Assembly (NCBI RefSeq): GCF_014207355.1
Contig: NZ_JACHEF010000004.1
Location: forward strand, 372,001 to 436,000
Direction of reading: 5' to 3'
Length of the DNA stretch: 64,000 bases
Source: Mesorhizobium sangaii
GTDB lineage: Bacteria; Pseudomonadota; Alphaproteobacteria; Rhizobiales; Rhizobiaceae
This document shows positions 27,579-36,072 of this stretch, piece after piece; position 1 is the first letter of the stretch; every line of letters starts with the position of its first letter. The notes beneath the pieces were generated by a model. The model searched no databases. It was not told the origin of the DNA and saw only the letters and a list, made by a program, of their open reading frames with translations. A program made the translations under genes and the position numbers.

Positions 27579-27732
27579 TTCATTCCCCTTTTCTGCTGCC
27601 GGACCATTTCACGACCCGTCCGGACCCGGAGCAGTGGTTGCCTTGTGCAGAGGCTGCCATCAAATGGTTAACAAAACCTAATTTCCCGTCCACTACGGTA
27701 CCAGATTTTTTAACCTCTTTCTACACCCTCTT

Positions 27733-27809
27733 GAATCTAATAACGAATCCCAGAACCAAATTCCTAATGCAACACATTAACAACCTGGACTAAGCGACTC
27801 CAGAGACTC
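27733..27809. promoter_or_regulatory. GANTC cluster upstream of ctrA
   Basis: Four CcrM sites in 77 bases: 27733-27737, 27745-27749, 27796-27800 and 27805-27809, with a fifth at 28026-28030. A random sequence has one per 256 bases. They lie 155-231 bases upstream of the ctrA start in AT-rich DNA with several TTAAC half-sites. Hemimethylation of GANTC controls ctrA in Caulobacter; the same role here is inferred. Confidence 0.6.
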
Positions 27810-28030
27810 ATTGACGCGGCTCCCGCATCGGCGGCCGGAATTTTTACCCGGCCTTAAGTCCTGAGCCGTATGATTAACAATGCCCGTAAACGAATGGTTA
27901 CCGCCGGCAAAAAACTTTAGGGTTTTGTTTCCTATAGTTCGGGGAAAGCCGGTGGACACGGGCAAGGCTTGGGCCTTTCCAGGCGGTTTGGACGATATGT
28001 GCGGGTGTGCGTTTCCGGGAGTACCGAATC

Positions 28031-28408
28031 ATGAAGTCACGTGAAAACCTCGTTCGGCTGAAACAGTTTCAGGTGAATGAGAAGCGGCGGCAGTTGCTGC
28101 AGCTCGACATGATGATCGCCGAGTTCGAACGCATGGCCGTCGAACTGGAGCTTCAAATCACCGCCGAAGAAAAGAAAGCCGGCATCACCGACATCAACCA
28201 TTTTGCCTATCCGACCTTTGCCAAGGCGGCGCGTTTACGGCGCGACAACCTCAGAAATTCGCAAAGCGACCTCGCCCACCAGCGAAGCACTGCCGAATCA
28301 TTACTCGGCGAAGCTGAAGCGGAGCTTTCCAAGGCTGAGATGCTCGAATCGCGCGATACCAAGATTCGCGAGGCCGAGGTCGGCGGCCGCAGCGCCATGA
28401 TCGGCTGA
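28031..28408 (+). CDS. FliJ-like flagellar export chaperone
   Basis: 125 residues from ATG 28031. Almost wholly helical and charged: MKSRENLVRLKQFQVNEKRR, then QLDMMIAEFERMAVELELQ, and long coiled coil to the end. FliJ proteins have this length and pattern and usually follow ctrA or the fliI ATPase gene in rhizobia. Function in type III flagellar export is by family and position; no fliI is seen in the window. It is divergent from ctrA. Confidence 0.75.
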   Translation: MKSRENLVRLKQFQVNEKRRQLLQLDMMIAEFERMAVELELQITAEEKKAGITDINHFAYPTFAKAARLRRDNLRNSQSDLAHQRSTAESLLGEAEAELSKAEMLESRDTKIREAEVGGRSAMIG

Positions 28409-28495
28409 AGTCCGGCCTGTCCGCGACGTCGGCGCTTGCCGACGAGCGCAAAATTCTGCTTCCGGCCTTTGTCGGACGGAAAGACTCGATTGAAG

Positions 28496-28894
28496 CTAGG
28501 CGGCCCAGTCGCCTTCATTTTCACCAGTCGCCCGCGCCCTGGCCTCCTTGATGTCCGGCGCATGCTGTTCCGACCACGACCTGATCTGGTTGAGCAGTCC
28601 CGCCAGGTTCTGGCCAAGCTCGGTCAATTCATACTCGACGCGCGGCGGAATGACCGGGAATATCTCGCGCCGCACCAGACCGTCGCGCTCGAGCACGCGC
28701 AATGTCTGCGTCAGCATCTTCGGCGTGATGCCTTCGAGCTTGCGGGCAAGCTCACCATTGCGCAACCGGCCTTTGCGCAGCGCGCAAACCACTAGATAGA
28801 CCCATTTGCTGGCCAGCATCTCGAGCACGGTGTGCGAAGCACACGTCCGCCGGTATGCATCATAGCCGAATGGAGACTCGTCTTCACTATCCAT
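28496..28894 (-). CDS. HxlR-type winged-helix transcription regulator
   Basis: 132 residues from ATG 28894 (the frame is open further up, through AT-rich non-coding DNA). Pattern of HxlR/MarR-like repressors: CASHTVLEMLASKWVYLVVC, LEGITPKMLTQTLRVLERD, GLVRREIFPVIPPRVEYELT. A Cys near the start could sense quinones or aldehydes, as in some relatives. Divergent from the quinone oxidoreductase at 28984, with about 90 AT-rich bases between, so it very probably controls that gene. Confidence 0.85.
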   Translation of the reverse strand: MDSEDESPFGYDAYRRTCASHTVLEMLASKWVYLVVCALRKGRLRNGELARKLEGITPKMLTQTLRVLERDGLVRREIFPVIPPRVEYELTELGQNLAGLLNQIRSWSEQHAPDIKEARARATGENEGDWAA

Positions 28895-28983
28895 GAGGTA
28901 GCTATGTATCATTAAGGTACATACTAGACAAGAGACTATTACTATCCAAATGATAGTGGCACCAACCAAGTAGGAGACATCCC

Positions 28984-29901
28984 ATGCGTGCCGTTATCCA
29001 GAATTCCGTCGGCGGACCTGACGTCCTTGTCATTGCCAATCGGCCTGACCCCAAACCAAAGGCCGGCGAGGTGCTGGTCCGTGTCAAGGCGGCTGGCATC
29101 AATCCGGTCGATGGCTCCGTCCGCGCCGGCTATTACCCTCTGCTCGGCGAACCGCCCTTCATCCTGGGCTGGGATATCTCGGGAACAGTCGAGGCGCTGG
29201 GCGCCGGCGTCACCGGCTTCAAGATCGGCGACGAGGTGTTCGGCATGCCGCGCTTCCCCAAGCAGGCCGCCGCTTACGCCGAACTGGTGGCTGTGCCAGC
29301 CGATGAAATCGCGCTGAAGCCGAAGGGTGCCGACCACATCCAGGCAGGCGCATTGCCGCTGGCCGGCCTCACCGCCTGGCAAGGTCTGGTCCGCCATGGC
29401 GGGCTGAAACCGGGCCAGCGCGTGCTGATCCACGCGGCAGCCGGCGGCGTTGGCCATCTGGCGGTGCAGATCGCCAAGGCGCGCGGCGCCTACGTCATCG
29501 CCACCGCCAGCCCGCAAAAGCTCGATTTCGTCCGCTCGCTCGGCGCCGATGAGGTTCTCGACTACACCAAGAGCGATTTCGCCGACACGGTTGGCGACAT
29601 CGATCTCGTGCTGGAGCCCATTGGCGGCGACCATGCCGATCGTTCGCTAAAGGTGGTCAGGAACGGCGGGGTGCTGGTGTCTTTGCTGAACGTGCACGAC
29701 ACCACCAGGGCGCAGGCCAGTGCGCGCGACATAAGGGTCGAGCGCATGTCCGTGGTACCCGATCGCGAAGGCTTGCTGGAACTCGCCCGGTTGATCGATG
29801 CCAAAAAGCTCGCCGTCCATGTGGCGAAAAGCTTCCCGCTCGAGCAGGCAGGTGCGGCGCACGCCTTTCTTGCCACCAAGCGATCGGCAAAGTGGTGCTG
29901 A
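28984..29901 (+). CDS. Zinc-type/quinone oxidoreductase, probable late frameshift
   Basis: MDR-superfamily NADPH:quinone oxidoreductase, 305 residues as read. Seen: GWDISGTVEALGAGVTGF, VPADEIALKP, cofactor-binding region HAAAGGVGHLAVQIAKARGA (AxxGxGxxA-like), GADEVLDYTKSDF. The end reads HAFLATKRSAKWC. Family members end in about GKVVLTA; that reads in another frame (AIGKVVLTA then TGA at 29907-29909). A one-base indel near 29881 is therefore likely, costing only the last few residues. Expressed with the divergent HxlR regulator. Confidence 0.85.
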   Translation: MRAVIQNSVGGPDVLVIANRPDPKPKAGEVLVRVKAAGINPVDGSVRAGYYPLLGEPPFILGWDISGTVEALGAGVTGFKIGDEVFGMPRFPKQAAAYAELVAVPADEIALKPKGADHIQAGALPLAGLTAWQGLVRHGGLKPGQRVLIHAAAGGVGHLAVQIAKARGAYVIATASPQKLDFVRSLGADEVLDYTKSDFADTVGDIDLVLEPIGGDHADRSLKVVRNGGVLVSLLNVHDTTRAQASARDIRVERMSVVPDREGLLELARLIDAKKLAVHVAKSFPLEQAGAAHAFLATKRSAKWC

Positions 29902-29936
29902 CGGCCTGAGCGCGAAAAGACGCGCTTCGAAAACAA

Positions 29937-29962
29937 AAAGGGCGCGGAGTGCCGCGCCCTTT
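29937..29962. terminator. Terminator between the oxidoreductase and sciP
   Basis: Eleven-base-pair stem AAAGGGCGCGG with CCGCGCCCTTT and a four-base loop AGTG, A-run before and a short T-run within the stem after. Convergent between genes ending at 29901 and 29983, so it can serve both. Confidence 0.82.
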
Positions 29963-29982
29963 GATCTTTATTCTGAGCGGCT

Positions 29983-30258
29983 CTAGTGCCGATATTGCTG
30001 GATGCGCGTGGTGCGCAGCCCGGCAAGGCCATATTCGTCGATCGACGCCTGCCAGGACAGGAATTCCTCGGTCGTTAGCTTGTAGCGCTGGCATGCCTCT
30101 TCAAGGCTCAAAAGCCCGCCGCGCACCGCCGCAACCACTTCCGCCTTGCGCCGGATAACCCAGCGACGTGTATTCGTCGGCGGCAGATCGGCAATCGTAA
30201 GAGGGCTGCCGTCAGGCCCGATAACATATTTGACTCTCGGTCTAACCAGATCGGTCAT
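29983..30258 (-). CDS. sciP: SciP, CtrA-inhibitory protein (DUF1153)
   Basis: 91 residues. VRPRVKYVIGPDGSPLTIAD, RRWVIRRKAEVVAAVRGGLL and YGLAGLRTTRIQQYR are near-verbatim the DUF1153/SciP consensus. In Caulobacter SciP binds DNA and CtrA to keep CtrA targets off in early cell cycle. Here it lies 2.4 kb from ctrA, an unusual but sensible neighbourhood. The upstream 290 bases separate it from mnmA. Confidence 0.94.
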   Translation of the reverse strand: MTDLVRPRVKYVIGPDGSPLTIADLPPTNTRRWVIRRKAEVVAAVRGGLLSLEEACQRYKLTTEEFLSWQASIDEYGLAGLRTTRIQQYRH

Positions 30259-30314
30259 CGTACTCTCTACAAAAAACTCAAAGACCCAATCCCCGCCACG
30301 TTACCGCCACAGCT

Positions 30315-30329
30315 TTAAAAATTGCCTAA
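30315..30329. promoter_or_regulatory. Possible CtrA box upstream of sciP
   Basis: TTAA, seven bases, then CTAA, one mismatch from the TTAA-N7-TTAA consensus, 57 bases before the sciP start. Weak evidence by sequence alone. Confidence 0.35.
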
Positions 30330-30548
30330 GCAGACCCTAATGACTAGGTAAGGATCATGAACGCCGCGTTAGTCTTTTCGTCGGCATTTGAAACATCAGC
30401 AGGGAAGCGCAGCAGCGGCGCGGAAAAATCTCTCCATTCGCCGGAACCGGTCGCTGCCTGTCGATCGGCCCTGCAAGCTGGCGTAGCCGTAAGGCTTGAC
30501 CTATATTCGCGTCATTGGCATTCAGGCGCCGCTCAGAACGAAAGAACC

Positions 30549-31739
30549 ATGAACAGCCTCGATCTTCCCGGACGTCCCGAAAACACCCGCATCGTCGTCG
30601 CCATGTCGGGCGGTGTTGATTCATCGGTCGTCGCCGGCCTGTTGAAGCGCGAGGGCTATGACGTCGTCGGCGTCACCTTGCAGCTCTACGACCATGGTGC
30701 GGCAACGCACCGGGCCGGCTCCTGCTGCGCCGGGCAGGACATCGACGATGCCCGGCGGGTGTCGGAGACGCTCGGCATTCCCCACTATGTGCTCGACTAC
30801 GAGGAGCGCTTCCGCAAGGCGGTCATTGACCCCTTTGCTGAGAGCTACGTCGCCGGCGAGACGCCGATCCCCTGCGTTTCCTGCAACCAGACAGTGAAGT
30901 TCGCCGATCTTCTGGCCACCGCCAAGGAGCTTGGCGCCGATGCGCTGGCCACCGGCCACTATATCCGCTCCGGCGCCAATGGCGCCCACCGCGCGCTCTA
31001 CCGGCCGGTCGACGCCGACCGCGACCAGAGCTATTTCCTGTTCGCCACCACGCAGGCGCAGATCGACTATCTGCGCTTCCCGCTCGGTGGCCTGTCGAAG
31101 CCGCAGGTTCGCGCCATCGCCGAGGAGATGGGGCTGACGGTTGCCGCCAAGCAGGACAGCCAGGACATCTGCTTCGTGCCGCAGGGCAAATATTCCGATA
31201 TCATCGCCAAGCTGAAGCCGACTGCCGCCAATCCGGGTGACATCGTCCACATCGACGGCCGCGTGCTCGGCCGCCACGAGGGCATCCTGCGCTACACGAT
31301 CGGCCAGCGCCGCGGCATCGGCATCGCTTCCGGCGAGCCACTTTACGTTGTCCATCTCGACGCCGACCGCGCCCGCGTCGTGGTCGGCCCGCGCGAGGCG
31401 CTGGAGACGCACAAGATCTATCTGCGCAACATGAACTGGCTGGGCGACGGGCCGCTGGCCGATGTCCCCGCCGGTGGCCTGGAGCTGTTCGCCAAGGTCC
31501 GCTCGACACGCCCGCCCCGCCCGGCCGTGCTGCATCACCGCGCTGGCGCCACATGGGTGGAACTGGTCGACGGCGAGTCCGGCATCGCGCCTGGGCAGGC
31601 CTGCGTGCTCTATTCCGATGACGGCAACGAAGCACGCGTGTTCGGCGGCGGCTTCATCGAGCGTTCGGAGCGTGGCGCCGAGGCCGAGGCCATGCTGACC
31701 CGGCTTGCCGCCAGGCCGGCGCAGATCCCCGCCGAGTAA
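30549..31739 (+). CDS. mnmA: tRNA-specific 2-thiouridylase MnmA
   Basis: 396 residues from ATG 30549. Adds sulfur to U34 of tRNA Lys, Glu and Gln. Seen: PP-loop SGGVDSSV for ATP, CVSCNQTVKF with the active Cys pair, DSQDICFVPQG with the catalytic Cys, GQRRGIGIASGEP in the C-terminal domain. The frame is open from 30357 but that part is intergenic. Cytoplasmic. Its context gives no operon. Confidence 0.95.
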   Translation: MNSLDLPGRPENTRIVVAMSGGVDSSVVAGLLKREGYDVVGVTLQLYDHGAATHRAGSCCAGQDIDDARRVSETLGIPHYVLDYEERFRKAVIDPFAESYVAGETPIPCVSCNQTVKFADLLATAKELGADALATGHYIRSGANGAHRALYRPVDADRDQSYFLFATTQAQIDYLRFPLGGLSKPQVRAIAEEMGLTVAAKQDSQDICFVPQGKYSDIIAKLKPTAANPGDIVHIDGRVLGRHEGILRYTIGQRRGIGIASGEPLYVVHLDADRARVVVGPREALETHKIYLRNMNWLGDGPLADVPAGGLELFAKVRSTRPPRPAVLHHRAGATWVELVDGESGIAPGQACVLYSDDGNEARVFGGGFIERSERGAEAEAMLTRLAARPAQIPAE

Positions 31740-31803
31740 TCCACTACCCGCTCAGCGACTGTTTCGAAATTCGCTCCGGCGAATGATGGAGTCCAAACGG
31801 CTC

Positions 31804-32769
31804 TCAGGAATTGGGCGTGGTATGCGTGACCGTTCCCGCGGTCAGGATGCGCAGCACCCTGATCGCTTCCTCGCCACTGGTGCGCGGCTCGGCCCGCGTT
31901 TCGATGCACTGGATGAAATGCTCCAGCTCACGCGTCAGCGGCATGCCTTGTGCAACCGCGACATAGGACGGCTCATTGGTGGTGAAAGCCCATTGGCCGC
32001 TGTCCTGCCACACGGCGTGGCGGTAGACGGCTAGCTTGCGTTCCCATGGTTCGACGTCGTCGAACACCGCCATCGCTTTGGTTCCGACCACGGTCAGCCG
32101 CCGCTCGCGATAGGGATTGAGCCGCGAGGTGAAGAGATGGCTGCGCAGGCCGTTGGGAAAGCGCATGTGCAGATGCGCGAAGTCGCTGAGATTGTCGAGC
32201 AGGGCAGCGCCCTCGCCGCGCACCTCGATCGGCTCGGTGCCGGTGATCGCCAGGATCATCGACAAATCATGCGGCGCCAAGTCCCACAGCGCGTCGTTCT
32301 CGGTGTGGAACTTGCCGAGGCCGAGCCGATGCGAATGGATGTAGCGGACTTCGCCGAGTTCGCCCTTGTCGATCAGCCCCTTCAGCGTCTCGAAGGCCGG
32401 ATGGAAACGCAAGACATGGCCGACCATGAAGACGCGGCCATTGTCCTTGGCCGCCTGCACAGCGCGCTCGGCGTCCGGCACCGTCAGCGCAATCGGCTTT
32501 TCCACCAGCACATCCTTGCCGCTCTCGGCGGCGCGCACCGCAAGGTCGGCATGGAATTGCGGCGGCAACGCCATGACTATGGCGTCGATATCGTCACGGA
32601 CGAAGAGCTGGTCGGGCTCGATCGCCAGGCAGTCCTGCTCGCTGGCGAAGCCTTCGGCGCGAGCCCGGTTGGCGTCGGAGACCGCGTGCAGCGCGCCGAG
32701 CGCCTTGAGGGTGCGGATGTGGTTGCTGCCCCAGTATCCGCAACCGAGGACTGCAATGCGCGGTTTCAT
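31804..32769 (-). CDS. Gfo/Idh/MocA-family oxidoreductase
   Basis: 321 residues from ATG 32769. Rossmann start LGCGYWGSNHIRTL, EKPIAL motif (catalytic Lys) in VLVEKPIALTVPD, DLAPHDLSMILAITG with the His of the active site. NAD(P)-dependent oxidoreductases of sugars, inositols or UDP-sugars. Substrate unclear. It ends 240 bases before the tRNA-Met that bounds the island, so it is the last clearly core gene. Confidence 0.88.
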   Translation of the reverse strand: MKPRIAVLGCGYWGSNHIRTLKALGALHAVSDANRARAEGFASEQDCLAIEPDQLFVRDDIDAIVMALPPQFHADLAVRAAESGKDVLVEKPIALTVPDAERAVQAAKDNGRVFMVGHVLRFHPAFETLKGLIDKGELGEVRYIHSHRLGLGKFHTENDALWDLAPHDLSMILAITGTEPIEVRGEGAALLDNLSDFAHLHMRFPNGLRSHLFTSRLNPYRERRLTVVGTKAMAVFDDVEPWERKLAVYRHAVWQDSGQWAFTTNEPSYVAVAQGMPLTRELEHFIQCIETRAEPRTSGEEAIRVLRILTAGTVTHTTPNS

Positions 32770-33009
32770 CTGTTTCAACTCTTAAAACTCGTGGCCGAGA
32801 CATAGCGACGTGCCCCTACGAACTCAACCCCGGCGGCAGCAACCAAATGTCTGCGCGGCAAAGCTTTTCGACAATGACAATAAGCCGGCGCGCCGGTTGC
32901 TTCGAAGCTTGACAGGCTCACCCTCCCAACCTTATATCCGCGCGACCTTGGCGAACGCCCCTCGACATGCCTTTCGATTTGAGGCGGATTTCGGGCCTTT
33001 CGCCGCCCT

Positions 33010-33086
33010 GGCGGGGTAGCTCAGTTGGTTAGAGCACGGGAATCATAATCCTGGGGTCGGGGGTTCAAGTCCCTCTCCCGCTACCA
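33010..33086 (+). tRNA. tRNA-Met (anticodon CAU)
   Basis: Folded by eye: acceptor GGCGGGG/TCCCGCT with two G-U pairs, UA, D-arm GCTC..GAGC, anticodon stem CGGGA/TCCTG with loop ATCATAA (CAU), T-arm GGGGG/CCCTC-type with TTCAAGT, discriminator A and encoded CCA. The elongator Met reading is likely; the sequence does not rule out a tRNA-Ile2 with modified C34. Its 3' end is an integration site: 33074-33087 recur exactly at 57193-57206. Confidence 0.93.
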
Positions 33087-34717
33087 CCGTTCCCACCGAC
33101 AGAGTGGCCGGTGCCCAATGTTGAAGGCGGAGCGAACGGTCCTCCGCTGCCACCATTAACAACACCGAGGTTTCCAAAGCCTCTTGCTCCCACCAAAGCA
33201 TCCAGTTTCCCGCGAATGCTGACGCTCACGCCGCCCTTTCGGTTCGGGTAGACTGTGACGCTATCCACCAGTTCCCGGATAGCGGCTGCTCCCTCGCTGT
33301 TGCCGTCATCGATCCCTCGCTGGAGTTCGTCCCGCAGGCGAGCGAGCTTGACCTCAAACTGGGACAACGCCCGTTGATGTAGCACGACTGTCTCGACCTC
33401 GTGTGGAACGCTCTCCAGTTCCTGCTGCAAAAGCTGTTTCTCTGCCCGCAGCGCGGGAAGCTGTTTCTGAACCTCCTCCTCCGAAAAGAGACCCTTCGCT
33501 ACGAAATCTACTAATCGGTCGGTCTCCCGCTGAACCCGTGCGAGCTTGGCTCCCAGCGTCGAACGGTTGCGCTGTGATGACGCGACCAGACGCTTGCGTT
33601 CGGCCACATAGGTCTCGATGAAGAGAGTAACCTTGCGAGGCTCCCGCAGCTCTTCAATCAGAGCACCCACTACCAACTCCTCTACGCTGTCGAGATAGCA
33701 GGTCTTGGCATCAGGGCAGTTGCCGCTCTCTCTGTGCGCGGAGCACCGAATACGAACACGAGAGGATTTGTCCTTTCCTGAGGTGGACATACCTGACCCG
33801 CAAACGCCGCAGCGAAGCAGGCCCGACAACAGTCGCTTGGGTCGGCGGTGCATCTCGGGTCGCGGCTTCCTTGTAGCCTCGCGGCGTACTCTAGCCGCTT
33901 CAAATACGCCCGCGTCCAGAATGCGGAGATCAGCGACCTCAACCTCTTGCCGCTGATCAAATGGGTTCTCACGTGACACACGCTTGCCCGTGTCAGGGTT
34001 CTTTTCCATCCTGAGCTTGTTCCATGTCAGGCGACCGTCATAGATGGTGTTGTTCAAGATGCCGATGCCGCGCTTGGCGTTGCCGTGAATAGTGGACGCA
34101 TTCCACAGGCTGCGACGAGGCGGCGGCACGCTGTCGCGGTTGAGGCCGTGCGCAATGGTTCGGGAGGAGTTCCCGGCAAGGAACTCGGCGTAGATGCGAC
34201 GAACGACAGCAGCTTCCTCCTCCACGACTTCTAAACGTCCCACCTGCCCGGCAACCGGGCGGTAGGCATAGGGTCGCCCACCGGGGTTTCGCCCTTCCCG
34301 CACGACCCCGGCCATGCCTCGGCGAACCTTTCTCGCTCCCTCCTCCCGCTGGAGTTGACCCATCAGGCCGTGGATCACCAGATTGACGGTCTCCGCTTGA
34401 CCTTGGTTCACCGACACAAGCTTTACCCCGAGAAAGTCGAGGTGCTTGAGTATGAACAGACTGTCCGCTGTATCGCGTGCCAGCCTATCAAATGCCTCGG
34501 TCAGGACGACATCGAACTGTCGTTGTTCCGCAGCCGCGAGCAGGTCAAAGACCTTTCGACCGTGCAGAGACGCGCCAGACACAGCACGATCCTCAAAGCG
34601 GCCAACGATCTGGTAGCCATGGCGATCCGCATAGGCCGTGCAAAGTGCGACTTGATCCTCAATCGAGCGGTCATTCTGCAAGTCAGTGCTATAGCGACTG
34701 TAGATCACCGCTCGCAT
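33065..34717 (-). CDS. Serine recombinase (integrase) of element 1
   Basis: 550 residues. N-terminal resolvase domain with catalytic Ser10 in YSRYSTDLQN and Arg residues downstream; then a recombinase domain (VRRGMAGVVREGRNPGGR), zinc ribbon LLRCGVCGSGMS with CSAHRESGNCP, and a C-terminal coiled coil. This is the large serine recombinase plan. It shares blocks with the one at 57090-58844. The 3' end of the gene runs across the att repeat and into the tRNA T-arm, so the last codons (VGGNGGSGRGT) come from host DNA. It overlaps the small gene upstream by 13 bases. Confidence 0.9.
   Translation of the reverse strand: MRAVIYSRYSTDLQNDRSIEDQVALCTAYADRHGYQIVGRFEDRAVSGASLHGRKVFDLLAAAEQRQFDVVLTEAFDRLARDTADSLFILKHLDFLGVKLVSVNQGQAETVNLVIHGLMGQLQREEGARKVRRGMAGVVREGRNPGGRPYAYRPVAGQVGRLEVVEEEAAVVRRIYAEFLAGNSSRTIAHGLNRDSVPPPRRSLWNASTIHGNAKRGIGILNNTIYDGRLTWNKLRMEKNPDTGKRVSRENPFDQRQEVEVADLRILDAGVFEAARVRREATRKPRPEMHRRPKRLLSGLLRCGVCGSGMSTSGKDKSSRVRIRCSAHRESGNCPDAKTCYLDSVEELVVGALIEELREPRKVTLFIETYVAERKRLVASSQRNRSTLGAKLARVQRETDRLVDFVAKGLFSEEEVQKQLPALRAEKQLLQQELESVPHEVETVVLHQRALSQFEVKLARLRDELQRGIDDGNSEGAAAIRELVDSVTVYPNRKGGVSVSIRGKLDALVGARGFGNLGVVNGGSGGPFAPPSTLGTGHSVGGNGGSGRGT
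33074..33087 (+). other. att direct repeat, left (tRNA-Met end)
   Basis: TCTCCCGCTACCAC, the last bases of tRNA-Met plus C. Identical copy at 57193-57206, same orientation. Marks one end of element 1. Confidence 0.75.
33140..33153 (+). other. Degenerate att-like copy inside recombinase 1
   Basis: TCCTCCGCTGCCAC, 11 of 14 bases matching the att repeat, within a 35-base segment (33119-33153) that aligns with 57172-57206. It looks like the element-side half of an older or diverged att site. Confidence 0.45.
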
Positions 34718-34923
34718 GATTGGCCCTCCCCTTGTGCAATCCGGTGATCCTGTTCCGCTATCCGCTTCGCGAGGAAAACAACCAGTCGGTCCAGCGGGTC
34801 GAGTGGCGTCGTAGTCGCCGGGAAGCTCACCACTTTGTCGCGGTCCTGGCCCGCATGTTGATAGTCATCTTGACGGATCGTCTTCCGCCGCTTGTTGAGA
34901 ATAAGGGGCACTTGTCGGCTCAC
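34705..34923 (-). CDS. Small protein preceding the serine recombinase
   Basis: 72 residues, overlapping the recombinase start by 13 bases. Basic N terminus, then a helical segment DPLDRLVVFLAKRIAEQDHR. The second recombinase has a small gene in the same place with a similar C-terminal helix (58841-59068), so this pairing is real. A recombination directionality factor or cofactor is possible, but no family is recognised. Confidence 0.6.
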   Translation of the reverse strand: MSRQVPLILNKRRKTIRQDDYQHAGQDRDKVVSFPATTTPLDPLDRLVVFLAKRIAEQDHRIAQGEGQSCER

Positions 34924-35323
34924 CTAAAGATGCATGCGAGCATGCAGTTGCTAGGTGCTTGCCGGGTGTCCTCCCGGTCCGACGGCTCACCGCCATTGGC
35001 GGTCGAGCACTTACTCCACAAGCGGTTCAATGCCAGCACTCACGAGCCTGGAAGTCAAACTCGCGGCGCGCTTTTTCTTTATCCGGGAATGTGTTTCATG
35101 ACTTTCATCCTTCTCCCGACTTCCTTTTACGGAGCGTAAGCGGAGCACCTCACTTTCCCGAAACACGAAGTTTTCGGGAGAGACTGTAGAGGTCGTTTGA
35201 CAGACCTCCACAGTGTGAGATCATCTCTTTCCACTCTGATATGTTGCACTCTTCTCAGAAGAAGATCGTCAACCCGTCGAGACGGTCCCGACATCGGCTT
35301 ATGCCGAGACGAATGCAATTCGT
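34924..35323. other. 400-base stretch without a supported gene
   Basis: No open frame here has coding character or a start with a ribosome site. It contains an eight-base-pair hairpin, TCCCGAAA (35156-35163) with TTTCGGGA (35172-35179), not followed by a T-run. Base composition is lower in GC than the core. Confidence 0.5.
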
Positions 35324-35782
35324 CTACTTTCCCTCGAAATCGACGTTCTCGCCTCCCTTCGGTTTCTTCTTGTATGGATAGGAAGGCACCTTCTTCGCGC
35401 CAATCACTTTAGCTCCATTGAGCTGAGGCTCATACATGTCCCAGGGTGTTTGCCATTTCTCCAGCTCATCAACATCGAGACTGATCCAGAGCAGCTTTAC
35501 GTCGCCAAGCTTCATCGCTCGGATTTTGATGAATTGATATTTGCGCAGATGTGGTAGCGCCCTGTTCTTCATCTCGCTAACGGATAACCCGGCCTCTCGC
35601 GCCCAGTTCTCGCGGGACATCGCGATCCATTCACGGCCCAACCGTTCGAGCTTGTTTGCGACATTGGCCCAACGGTACACAACGCGGTAAAGCAATAGTG
35701 CTGCCGGCCATTGCCCATCGACTGAATTTCGGAGCTGCGCAAGCAGCCCGGGCACTCCGAACGTTGACTTGTTCTTTTTCAC
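35324..35782 (-). CDS. Hypothetical protein with winged-helix-like pattern
   Basis: 152 residues from GTG 35782, with GGAGG seven bases before it, so the start is well supported. Middle segment YRVVYRWANVANKLERLGRE, then EWIAMSRENWAREAGLSVSEM, suggests a helix-turn-helix of the replication or phage-regulator kind (choose a block, read order of helices). The C-terminal tail is basic. I do not recognise the family. A palindrome (35995-36010) lies 213 bases upstream. Confidence 0.55.
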   Translation of the reverse strand: MKKNKSTFGVPGLLAQLRNSVDGQWPAALLLYRVVYRWANVANKLERLGREWIAMSRENWAREAGLSVSEMKNRALPHLRKYQFIKIRAMKLGDVKLLWISLDVDELEKWQTPWDMYEPQLNGAKVIGAKKVPSYPYKKKPKGGENVDFEGK

Positions 35783-35994
35783 AATTGTCCTCCACGCGGC
35801 AAAATTGACGCTGGGGAGGTCGCGGAGGCTCAGCAGCGCAGGGTGCCACTGATCCTCCGTGATGCGGGCATGACTTAAGGCTACTCAGGATGCCCGGGAA
35901 GTCAAATCCACTATGATGAGGCAGGAAGTAGCCACTCCAGTTGGCCACCGCCTGTGCATTGGCGGACGCAGCGCCTATTGCCCGGACTGAAGAA

Positions 35995-36010
35995 GTGAAA
36001 TTGATTTCAC
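35995..36010. promoter_or_regulatory. Palindrome GTGAAAT-N2-ATTTCAC, copy 1
   Basis: GTGAAATTGATTTCAC, a perfect seven-base inverted repeat with a two-base spacer. With two more bases (AC), 18 bases recur exactly at 46858-46875. Looks like the operator of a dimeric regulator. Confidence 0.55.
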
Positions 36011-36072
36011 ACGGCTCCAACATACATGCAAGGCGCGAGAAAAGAGTATGCCGATGACGCAAGGGGCGGCGT

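Noticed and set aside
27579..28030. CtrA boxes TTAA-N7-TTAA in the ctrA upstream region
   Set aside because: Several TTAAC half-sites, but spacings I counted were 6, 8 or 9, so no box is claimed.
35156..35179. Hairpin near 35.1 kb as terminator
   Set aside because: Good stem but no T-run and no clear gene end close by.
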